A stretch of DNA of 5,237 nucleotides from Actinomycetota bacterium (GTDB lineage: Bacteria; Actinomycetota; Actinomycetes; Nanopelagicales; Nanopelagicaceae). The stretch covers positions 1-5,237 of the forward strand of contig CANNDP010000062.1 of the NCBI GenBank assembly GCA_947503395.1. Reading direction: 5' to 3'. The notes beneath the pieces are model-generated. The model had not been told where the DNA came from. It made no database searches and worked only from the letters and a program-made list of their open reading frames with translations. Positions 1 through 4,863 of this stretch are shown piece after piece. The translations under genes were made by a program, and so were the position numbers. Numbering within the stretch: the stretch's first letter is position 1; each line of letters starts with the position of its first letter.

Positions 1-99
1 GAGCAGATAAATAACGCTGAGATATCAGCTGGCGAAGCCCAGGGAAAACCTCGCGTGAAAATTACTGATATACAAGAAATGCTAGGCTTCGCAGGCTAA
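1..99 (+). CDS. C-terminal end of an unidentified protein (5' truncated by window edge)
   Basis: Frame 1 is open from the first base to a TAA at 97-99, giving 32 residues that end in KITDIQEMLGFAG. The fragment is hydrophilic and rich in E, K and A, with no membrane segment. I do not recognise the family from this tail alone. It stops three bases before the tRNA gene on the same strand, so any promoter for the tRNA lies inside this coding sequence, or the two are co-transcribed. That the frame is real is inferred from its being open to the edge, its natural-looking composition and its fit against the tRNA. A chance open frame of 33 codons is possible. Confidence 0.5.
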   Translation, partial: EQINNAEISAGEAQGKPRVKITDIQEMLGFAG

Positions 100-101
100 T
101 T

Positions 102-174
102 GCGCCCGTAGCTCAACGGATAGAGCATCTGACTACGGATCAGAAGGTTTGGGGTTCGAATCCCTACGGGCGCG
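102..174 (+). tRNA. tRNA-Arg (anticodon ACG)
   Basis: This is a complete 73-base cloverleaf. The acceptor stem 102-108/167-173 has seven perfect pairs. The D stem is 111-114/123-126. The anticodon stem is 128-132/140-144, with loop CTACGGA and anticodon ACG at 135-137. The variable loop is 145-149. The T stem is 150-154/162-166, with one G-T pair, around a standard TTCGAAT loop. The discriminator base is G174. The 3' CCA is not encoded, since CAA follows, so it must be added after transcription. ACG is the usual bacterial arginine anticodon, whose A34 is deaminated to inosine to read CGU, CGC and CGA. The minus-strand DoxX-like gene runs antisense into its 3' half. Confidence 0.97.
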
Positions 175-561
175 CAAGACATATTTCTTTATAGCATCAG
201 TTGACCAGAGCGCCCACAAAACTAAGAGCGGTTGAAATAGCAGCCTAATTGCTCGCTTTCGATCGGTATCTAAACCAAAGGCGTCGATGCCATCAACATA
301 CTGACGGATATTTCCAGGGAAAATTAGAATAAAAAAGATCGCTGTGGCTAATCCAGATTCTCTGCGAAATTTCCACAAAGTAAGCAATGAAATACCAAGT
401 GCTATCTCAACATAGCCAGAGGCAAGTACTACAAAATCTGGGTCAAGACCTAACCAAGGTGGAACTTGAGCTTGGAACTCTAATCTTTGCGTTGTTAGAT
501 GTAGCGTTCCGGTATAGATAAGAGTAATTCCAAGAATAACTTGTAGAAGCTTTCTAAGCAG
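133..561 (-). CDS. DoxX-family small integral membrane protein, probable non-canonical start
   Basis: The protein has about 142 residues and four hydrophobic segments, near 4-20, 43-62, 70-86 and 104-120 counted from a CTG at 559-561. Family-like blocks are IYTGTLHLT, the SGYVEIALGI stretch (48-57), IFPGNI (80-85) and the QPLLVLWALW segment (110-119). These match the DoxX-like membrane proteins (COG4270 type), whose biochemical role is poorly defined. No ATG, GTG or TTG occurs in frame between the upstream stop (589-591) and a TTG at 385-387. Starting at that TTG would remove the first two segments, so I placed the start at CTG, with an AGG nine bases upstream. An ATT at 577-579 is an alternative. 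The gene lies 5 bases after the YCII gene and is probably coupled to it. The last 13 residues, RARRDSNPKPSDP, are antisense to the tRNA, and the stop uses the first anticodon base. Confidence 0.72.
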   Translation of the reverse strand: MLRKLLQVILGITLIYTGTLHLTTQRLEFQAQVPPWLGLDPDFVVLASGYVEIALGISLLTLWKFRRESGLATAIFFILIFPGNIRQYVDGIDAFGLDTDRKRAIRLLFQPLLVLWALWSTDAIKKYVLRARRDSNPKPSDP

Positions 562-566
562 ATCTA

Positions 567-896
567 CTAACCTAGTAATGGTCTTAACTCAACTCTGCGA
601 TTACAGGCCTTTGAACCTCGAGCTGCTAGCTCTAAGGCAATCTCTCTAGTTGGGACATCAATAATCCAAATACCACTTACATACTCGCTGGAGTCATTAA
701 AACTCTCATTAATGTACTTAATATCTCCATCCCGATTATCAATCAGAATTGAATTATCTGGAGAAGCAATCCCAACAGCTAATACCCGCTGTCCCGCGGC
801 GACCATCTCATCATTAAAGGCATCAATTGCTTCGATTTCCTGCCTTGAATGTGCAGGCTTTTCTATGCTTTCAATTACATTAATAAGAAAACGCAT
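567..896 (-). CDS. YCII-related (DGPF-type) domain protein
   Basis: This 109-residue soluble alpha/beta protein spans one whole YCII/DGPF domain (COG3795 type). It opens with the edge strand MRFLINVIE. A helix with AFNDEMVAAG (26-35) follows, then the RVLAVGIASP turn (37-46). The SGIWIIDVPTREIALELAAR stretch (74-93) and the terminal VELRPLLG complete the fold. The usual DGPF block is degenerate here, at NESF (63-66). Members are ferredoxin-like-fold proteins of mostly unknown function, often encoded beside ECF sigma factors; none is visible here. I chose the ATG at 894-896 because the domain begins there. A TTG at 939-941 would add 15 residues that do not look like the family. A GAAAGG (910-915) lies 13 bases upstream, rather far for a ribosome site. 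It leads a two-gene unit with the DoxX-like gene. Confidence 0.85.
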   Translation of the reverse strand: MRFLINVIESIEKPAHSRQEIEAIDAFNDEMVAAGQRVLAVGIASPDNSILIDNRDGDIKYINESFNDSSEYVSGIWIIDVPTREIALELAARGSKACNRRVELRPLLG

Positions 897-941
897 GGTT
901 TTTAAGCAACCTTTCAGGATTAACCAACTTAATGCGCTCAA

Positions 942-950
942 TCTATAGCA
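942..950 (-). promoter_or_regulatory. Possible extended -10 promoter of the YCII-doxX unit
   Basis: On the minus strand this reads TGC-TATAGA, an extended -10 with four of six bases matching TATAAT. It would start transcription about 40 bases before the YCII ATG. I see no convincing -35 at 16-18 bases. The divergent small gene at 1001 lies about 50 bases away on the other strand. This is a visual match only. Confidence 0.35.
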
Positions 951-988
951 AGACCATTGACCTACTTCGTATTTAAATCACTCTGTTC

Positions 989-1003
989 TATGCTTATGCC
1001 ATG
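989..1003 (+). promoter_or_regulatory. Leaderless-type -10 element and start of the 58-residue membrane protein
   Basis: TATGCT at 989-994 is followed by six bases and then ATG at 1001-1003. This places the hexamer at -12 to -7 if transcription starts at the A of the start codon. A weak -35-like TTCGTA (966-971) lies 17 bases upstream. No Shine-Dalgarno sequence is present. The leaderless mode is inferred from spacing. Confidence 0.5.
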
Positions 1004-1177
1004 AATTCAAAAGAGAGAGTGATCTTTGATCTGGCGATGGTTACTATCTTTATCGCAACTGTTTGGGCTTCCATTGAGTTGCAATGGGGCGTTGGAGTGG
1101 GAATTTGGGTTGGAGGGATCCTCTCGGCAGCCCTTCTACTTCTCTATGACTTAACTTCTAATTGGCCAGATAATTAG
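1001..1177 (+). CDS. Small two-helix membrane protein, hypothetical
   Basis: The product has 58 residues. After a charged start, MNSKER, there are two hydrophobic segments: about 8-25 (IFDLAMVTIFIATVWASI) and about 30-48 (glycine- and leucine-rich). The tail is short and polar, TSNWPDN. I do not recognise a family. Support for a real gene is the ATG with a well-placed TANNNT hexamer, the clean two-span membrane layout, and the way it fills the space between neighbours. Its TAG overlaps the last four bases of the opposing small gene. It may be a small inner-membrane protein of the kind common in compact genomes; nothing in the sequence gives a function. Confidence 0.68.
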   Translation: MNSKERVIFDLAMVTIFIATVWASIELQWGVGVGIWVGGILSAALLLLYDLTSNWPDN

Positions 1178-1320
1178 CCTTTAAAGACTCCGATAACAGC
1201 AATTATTAGTAACGCAACAAAGGAAAGTTTCTTCCAAGATCTTTTATTCTTATGAATCTCTTCATCACTTAAACGCTTCTTTTCTCGAAGGTCGTCTTTC
1301 CAATCTTCATCGTTATACAT
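1174..1320 (-). CDS. Small single-span membrane protein, hypothetical
   Basis: The product has 48 residues. A strongly charged N-terminal region (1-31) has acidic residues first (MYNDEDWKDDLREKK) and lysines close to the membrane (HKNKRSWKK). One hydrophobic helix (about 32-46, LSFVALLIIAVIGVF) and a two-residue tail, KG, follow. The layout resembles a tail-anchored protein with its soluble part in the cytoplasm, which is inferred from the lysines flanking the helix. I do not recognise the family. The ATG at 1318-1320 has no Shine-Dalgarno sequence but has TATTCT seven bases upstream. The TAA at 1174-1176 lies inside the end of the opposing small gene. The gene reads in the same direction as the propeller gene that ends 30 bases upstream at 1351, so read-through expression is possible. 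Confidence 0.65.
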   Translation of the reverse strand: MYNDEDWKDDLREKKRLSDEEIHKNKRSWKKLSFVALLIIAVIGVFKG

Positions 1321-1333
1321 GGTAATGAGAATA
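1318..1333 (-). promoter_or_regulatory. Leaderless-type -10 element and start of the 48-residue membrane protein
   Basis: The minus strand reads TATTCT (1328-1333), then seven bases, then ATG (1318-1320). A start at or next to the first codon base would give a leaderless mRNA. There is no purine-rich ribosome site in the seven bases between. I see no clear -35. Confidence 0.42.
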
Positions 1334-1346
1334 CAAGGCTTCTAGC

Positions 1347-1362
1347 CCTACTATCTAGTAGG
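1347..1362. repeat. Short inverted repeat across the stop codon of the propeller gene
   Basis: CCTACTA and TAGTAGG form seven pairs around a two-base centre; as a hairpin this is more likely a six-pair stem with a four-base loop. It spans the TAG at 1351-1353. No run of T follows on either strand, so it is not a convincing intrinsic terminator. It could still act as an RNA 3' end structure for the propeller transcript. Confidence 0.3.
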
Positions 1363-2466
1363 AGTGATGAATAAAAGCTTTCCTGCATCAGTGGTGGCCA
1401 CTAATCCGCCAGCTGGAAGGACTTCTAAGTCTCTGAGCCGCTCACTCACTAAATAAGCATGAACTTTACTTACGCTACTCTGATCTTGTAACTCAATAAA
1501 AAATAGCGATTGCGAAGCTAAAGTTCCCATCACGATGTAATTAGATAGATTCCCCCAAATACTGTTTTTAGGAAGTAAAACTAGTTCTGTAGGTGCCACT
1601 GAGGGGCTCCATTGGTATATCGGCTCTTGATAACCAACATGCGTTCCTGTCTTTGTTGGTATTACATAATCGCCTGAAGTGTATGGCTTTCCATATGTTA
1701 CAAAAGGCCACCCATAATCTTTATTAGCTTCAATCAGATTTAATTCATCCCCGCCATGTGGGCCATGCTCAGAAATATAAATGTTATCTCCAACCCTCAC
1801 AATCCCTTGTGGATTTCTATGGCCGCGCGAAATCTGAATTATTTTGTTCTTAGAAATTTTGAATACCCCGCCAAGATAGCCCCGCGCTGAGACCTGATTA
1901 ATTCGGCGAAAACCTAGATCACCAGTTGTGAGATAGGCACTCTTGGAATCAATTACTTCAATTCTGCCGGCCGCATGTTGTACAGCGCCGATAGGGACAC
2001 AGGGCTTGCCTTGAAACCATCTCTCATGTTTAAGCACAGAGCCCTTCTCAAGATTTAAGCTGTAACGAAAAACTACCAATCTCACGCAACTCTTTTTCTT
2101 ATTAGTTTGCGGATAGGAGATCAGAAGCTCGACGTCTTTAGTACTTTGCTTCAATACCGCTACATCCGTTGGGCCAAAGCGTGAGTCTCGAATTCGCTCA
2201 GCTTGGCTATAGAGTTCGCCAATTAATTGCAAAGACGAATCGTTGAAACGATAAAGAAGATTACCTGCGTTTCCTCCCGCCAGAAGTAAAGATCCATCAC
2301 TTAAAACTGCAAGTGCTGCTCCTCGCGAAGATTCAACCAGAGTTTCATTGATGTCTAGAGCCTGAATGGATAATTTCAATTCCGCCTCTGCTGCCACAGC
2401 GATAGGAAAAAACTGAGCGAAAGCGAGAAGAAAGACTGTAGTTATGCGTGAGAGTGCGTAGATCAC
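1351..2466 (-). CDS. Secreted aldose/glucose dehydrogenase-like six-bladed beta-propeller (GSDH family)
   Basis: This 371-residue exported protein belongs to the glucose/sorbosone dehydrogenase family, and its length is typical of the YliI-type soluble aldose dehydrogenases. Those oxidise sugars with PQQ outside the cytoplasm. A signal peptide covers about 1-25, with a hydrophobic core TTVFLLAFAQFF and a likely cut after AVA. Family blocks in order are HAAGRI (164-169, with the presumed catalytic His164) and TTGDLG (180-185). Next come GHRNPQGI (215-222, with Arg217 and Asn218), ISEHGPHGGDELNLI (231-245) and YGWP..TYG (251-259). The YQWSPSVAPTELVLLP stretch (284-299) and terminal RDLEVLPAGGL complete the set. 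The N-terminal third is divergent, so PQQ use is not certain. Cys127 and Cys156 could form a disulfide. The GTG start at 2464-2466 is chosen because it opens the signal peptide. No ribosome site precedes it. Confidence 0.88.
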   Translation of the reverse strand: MIYALSRITTVFLLAFAQFFPIAVAAEAELKLSIQALDINETLVESSRGAALAVLSDGSLLLAGGNAGNLLYRFNDSSLQLIGELYSQAERIRDSRFGPTDVAVLKQSTKDVELLISYPQTNKKKSCVRLVVFRYSLNLEKGSVLKHERWFQGKPCVPIGAVQHAAGRIEVIDSKSAYLTTGDLGFRRINQVSARGYLGGVFKISKNKIIQISRGHRNPQGIVRVGDNIYISEHGPHGGDELNLIEANKDYGWPFVTYGKPYTSGDYVIPTKTGTHVGYQEPIYQWSPSVAPTELVLLPKNSIWGNLSNYIVMGTLASQSLFFIELQDQSSVSKVHAYLVSERLRDLEVLPAGGLVATTDAGKLLFITPTR

Positions 2467-2478
2467 GCCATAACTTTA
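2464..2478 (-). promoter_or_regulatory. Leaderless-type -10 element of the propeller gene
   Basis: The minus strand reads TAAAGT (2473-2478), six bases, then GTG (2464-2466). This is the -12 to -7 placement expected if transcription starts at the first codon base. A second overlapping hexamer, TATAAA (2475-2480), is also possible. The element shares bases with the -10 of the divergent VKOR gene. Confidence 0.45.
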
Positions 2479-2491
2479 TACTGCGACTATG
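2477..2491 (+). promoter_or_regulatory. Leaderless-type -10 element of the VKOR gene
   Basis: TATACT at 2477-2482 matches TATAAT at five of six bases and is followed by six bases and ATG at 2489-2491. No Shine-Dalgarno sequence is present, so a leaderless mRNA is the simplest reading. No good -35 is visible; that region falls inside the signal-peptide codons of the divergent gene. Confidence 0.58.
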
Positions 2492-3058
2492 AGATCAGAT
2501 AGTCGTATTTCTGCTGGGGCCTTAATTGTTGCCGGCATTAGCGGTTTTCTAGCCTCATTCATTTTAACAATTGACAAATTTAAGGTTTTAAAAGATGCAG
2601 GATTTACTCCATCCTGCAATATAAATGCCAGTATAAATTGCAAAAGTGTGATGCTTTCAGAGCAAGCAGAGGTTTTCGGATTTCCTAATTCATTGATTGG
2701 AATTGCAACTTTTGCGATAATGATTGCATTGTCTGTTGCCATGTTTTTGCGAGTCAACTTTCCTAAGCTATTTTGGCAACTTCTAGTTTCAGGCACCGTG
2801 CTTGCTGTTATTTTTTGCCATTGGCTAGCGTTTCAGACTATTTTTGAAATCGGCGCCCTTTGTCCATATTGCATGGTGGCATGGGTGGCAACCCTACTGG
2901 TCCTGTCTGTTGGTCTTCGCGAGTTACTACAAATAAGAAGTGATTCAGTCACTGATGAATCTGAAAAGACAGCGATCGAAACTATAGCTAAATGGATGTT
3001 GCCACTTCACATCCTCTGGGCAACACTTTTGGTCGGCGCAGCATTTCTCGGTGTTTAG
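2489..3058 (+). CDS. Vitamin K epoxide reductase (VKOR) family disulfide-forming membrane protein
   Basis: This 189-residue polytopic membrane protein carries the full set of VKOR cysteines. Cys43 and Cys51 lie in the extracytoplasmic loop (PSCNINASINCKSVM, 41-55), followed by QAEVFGFPNSLIGIATF (59-75). The redox centre is CPYC at 125-128. Hydrophobic segments lie near 8-27, 66-87, 95-117, 123-144 and 168-188. Bacterial VKOR homologues pass electrons from DsbA-like thiol oxidases to quinones, so they drive disulfide formation in exported proteins, and they replace DsbB in most Actinobacteria. There is no fused thioredoxin domain, so a separate partner would be needed; none is in the window. 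An extra Cys110 lies in the third segment. The gene is divergent from the secreted propeller gene and 18 bases before the pyroglutamyl peptidase gene. Confidence 0.92.
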   Translation: MRSDSRISAGALIVAGISGFLASFILTIDKFKVLKDAGFTPSCNINASINCKSVMLSEQAEVFGFPNSLIGIATFAIMIALSVAMFLRVNFPKLFWQLLVSGTVLAVIFCHWLAFQTIFEIGALCPYCMVAWVATLLVLSVGLRELLQIRSDSVTDESEKTAIETIAKWMLPLHILWATLLVGAAFLGV

Positions 3059-3076
3059 TTAATCTAGAGATTTAAA

Positions 3077-3685
3077 TTGTCTATCGAGAGAAGAGTACTA
3101 ATAAGTGGCTTTGAGCCATTTGGAGGATCTAATTTGAACTCCTCCCAACTTGTAGTGGAAGCAATTTCCAAAGAGAGCTTTACAGGACTAGAGCTTTTTA
3201 CAGTAATTCTTCCTGTCGAGTTCGGTAAAGCAGCAGATGTTCTGCTTTCTAAAGTTAAAGAAATAGATCCAGAGATAATAATTACCTTCGGACAAGCTGA
3301 AGGCAGAAAAGCTTTAACTCCAGAGAAGATTGCAATAAATCTTGATTCAGCTCGAATCCCCGACAACGCAGGGGAATTGAGAGTAAATAAGGTAATTATT
3401 GAAAAGGGCGCGGATGGGTATTTCAGCACTCTGCCAATCGAAAAAATGGTTGAAGCGGTCAAAGAGTGCGGGCTAGAAAGTGAAATCTCCTTATCTGCTG
3501 GAGCATTTCTCTGCAATCACATTTTTTATCATCTCCAACATAAGCTTCTTGAAAGTGGAGTTAAATCTGGCTTTGTTCACCTTCCATTAGTGAATGAGCA
3601 AATAACCCAATATCCAAATCAACCTAGCTGGGCATTAAAGGATCTCGTTCAAGGCGTTAAGGCAGCAATTCTCAGCACTTTATGA
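3077..3685 (+). CDS. pcp: Pyroglutamyl-peptidase I (pyrrolidone-carboxylate peptidase, family C15)
   Basis: The enzyme removes N-terminal pyroglutamate from peptides and proteins and acts in the cytoplasm. At 202 residues it is near the usual C15 length of about 200-220. It opens with RVLISGFEPFGG (6-17). The catalytic triad is visible: Glu83 in TPEKIAINLDSARIPDN (81-97), Cys146 in AGAFLCNHIFYHL (141-153), and His168 in FVHLPL (166-171). The TTG at 3077-3079 is chosen because the conserved first strand begins just after it and no ATG or GTG lies before it downstream of the VKOR stop. A weak GAGA (3067-3070) lies six bases upstream. It is probably co-transcribed with VKOR, though the two have no obvious shared pathway. 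An ATG overlaps its TGA and opens only a 15-codon frame. Confidence 0.93.
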   Translation: MSIERRVLISGFEPFGGSNLNSSQLVVEAISKESFTGLELFTVILPVEFGKAADVLLSKVKEIDPEIIITFGQAEGRKALTPEKIAINLDSARIPDNAGELRVNKVIIEKGADGYFSTLPIEKMVEAVKECGLESEISLSAGAFLCNHIFYHLQHKLLESGVKSGFVHLPLVNEQITQYPNQPSWALKDLVQGVKAAILSTL

Positions 3686-3726
3686 TGAAAACTGATCCCT
3701 TAACTCACTATAGAAGTAAAGACTCA

Positions 3727-3744
3727 TAGAATAATCGCCTAATG
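3727..3744 (+). promoter_or_regulatory. Possible -10 element just ahead of the sulfotransferase
   Basis: TAGAAT at 3727-3732 is followed by nine bases and ATG (3742-3744), so the leader would be absent or only a few bases. No Shine-Dalgarno sequence is present in the 56-base gap after pcp. A second candidate, TATAGA (3709-3714), would give a leader of about 25 bases. Neither has a clear -35. Confidence 0.3.
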
Positions 3745-4863
3745 AGCGAACCTCGTTTAGTAATTCATGCAGGATTTCACAAATCAGGAACTACTGCTCT
3801 GCAGGAATCCTTTGATTCTCAAAGCCTTGAGTTAAGGCGAAATGGAATTGTCTATCCAAATATTGGAAGAAAAGCTCATCATCGGATTGCCTGGGCTCTA
3901 TCTCAAAGGATGTGGGGCTGGGATAAGAAAGGCGGTGAGAAAACTTCAAAGAAAGAATGGACTCGTCTAGTAAAGGCCATTAATGCAGATAAATCGGAAA
4001 CCATATTACTCAGTAGCGAATTCTTCTCTGAGTTGGATACAGAACATGTACAAACAATCTTTAATGAGATCAAAGGAAGAAGAATCGAAGCGCTCTTTAC
4101 CGTTAGGCCTCTTGTAAAACTTCTTGGCTCTTCTTATCAACAATATTTAAAATATGGAATTACGGCAGATTATGTGGCCTGGCTACATTCAGTACTAGAT
4201 AAACCTGGCGAGTCTAAGATTAATCCAACTTTCTGGATGCGTCATTTCCATGGACAGGTGGTTTCAAAGTGGGTAAAGGTCTTAGGAACAGAAAACGTAA
4301 CTGTACTAATTGTGGATGAATCAAAACCAGAATTTCTATATGACTCAGTTAATCAATATTTAGGACTACCCAAAGACTTTATCAAGCCTCAAAAAATAGG
4401 TAGTAACCGTTCTTTAAATCTTGCAGAGATAGCCCTACTTATAGAATTAAATAAACAATTTCCCAAAGACAGAACCTGGAATGAATATGAGATCTTTATC
4501 AGGGATGGGTATATAAGACGATTAACTGATGAGATTAAGTATCCAAGTGATTCGGCTAAGTTACTAACCCCTAAATGGGCAATAGATAAAGGTAACGAGA
4601 TTGGCGCGCAGAATAAAAGTGAGCTCGTAGCAAGCGGAGCAACAATTATTGGGGATATCAGTACTTTAGATTCAGCATCGGTGCCCGAGGGCGATCCGCT
4701 TTATCCAACGGAGATATCGATAGCGCATATTGCTCAAGCAATGTTGGCATTTGATAAAGATTTAATTAAGAGGCTACCGTTAAGCTGGATAAAAAAGAAT
4801 TTAGTCAAACGTTATCAGAGAAAGTTGCGAGTGCAAATTTCTCGTACCCGAAATCAGATTTAG
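3742..4863 (+). CDS. PAPS-dependent sulfotransferase family protein
   Basis: This 373-residue protein has the P-loop-like sulfate-donor motif at its N terminus: LVIHAGFHKSGTTALQ (6-21), in which GFHKSGTT binds the 5'-phosphosulfate of PAPS. The strand ILLSSEFFSEL (88-98) follows. The segment ALFTVRPLVKLLGSSYQQYL (117-136) carries Arg122 and Ser130/131, the expected 3'-phosphate-binding residues. After about 200 the sequence is not one I recognise, and it ends in a basic stretch (350-370). There is no signal peptide or membrane span, so it is cytoplasmic. The acceptor cannot be read from sequence; related bacterial enzymes modify surface glycans, lipids or small metabolites. Its TAG shares four bases with the convergent nucleotidyltransferase-like gene. 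The ATG is taken as the start because the first core strand begins at residue 5. Confidence 0.85.
   Translation: MSEPRLVIHAGFHKSGTTALQESFDSQSLELRRNGIVYPNIGRKAHHRIAWALSQRMWGWDKKGGEKTSKKEWTRLVKAINADKSETILLSSEFFSELDTEHVQTIFNEIKGRRIEALFTVRPLVKLLGSSYQQYLKYGITADYVAWLHSVLDKPGESKINPTFWMRHFHGQVVSKWVKVLGTENVTVLIVDESKPEFLYDSVNQYLGLPKDFIKPQKIGSNRSLNLAEIALLIELNKQFPKDRTWNEYEIFIRDGYIRRLTDEIKYPSDSAKLLTPKWAIDKGNEIGAQNKSELVASGATIIGDISTLDSASVPEGDPLYPTEISIAHIAQAMLAFDKDLIKRLPLSWIKKNLVKRYQRKLRVQISRTRNQI

Noticed and set aside
102..174. tRNA-Arg as an integration site for a mobile element
   Set aside because: No integrase gene and no repeat of the tRNA 3' end is present in the window.
712..948. 78-codon plus-strand open frame
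   Set aside because: It lies opposite the YCII-family gene, whose protein matches a known domain end to end; this frame has no recognisable content.
957..962. TTGACC as a -35 box for the small gene at 1001
   Set aside because: No -10 hexamer lies 16-19 bases downstream; the TATGCT at 989-994 is 26 bases away, so the match does not form a promoter.
2476..2796. 106-codon minus-strand open frame
   Set aside because: It lies entirely opposite the VKOR gene and is explained as its shadow.
3061..3072. Inverted repeat AATCT-AG-AGATT between VKOR and pcp
   Set aside because: The stem is only five AT-rich pairs with a two-base centre, which is expected by chance in this composition and too weak for a terminator or operator claim.
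3064..3516. 150-codon minus-strand open frame
   Set aside because: It lies opposite pcp, whose catalytic triad is intact; the frame is serine- and leucine-rich, as expected from antisense.
3682..3729. 15-codon ORF (MMKTDPLTHYRSKDS) whose ATG overlaps the pcp stop in ATGA
   Set aside because: The ATGA overlap could permit coupled translation, but the frame is too short and shows no other support; chance is sufficient.
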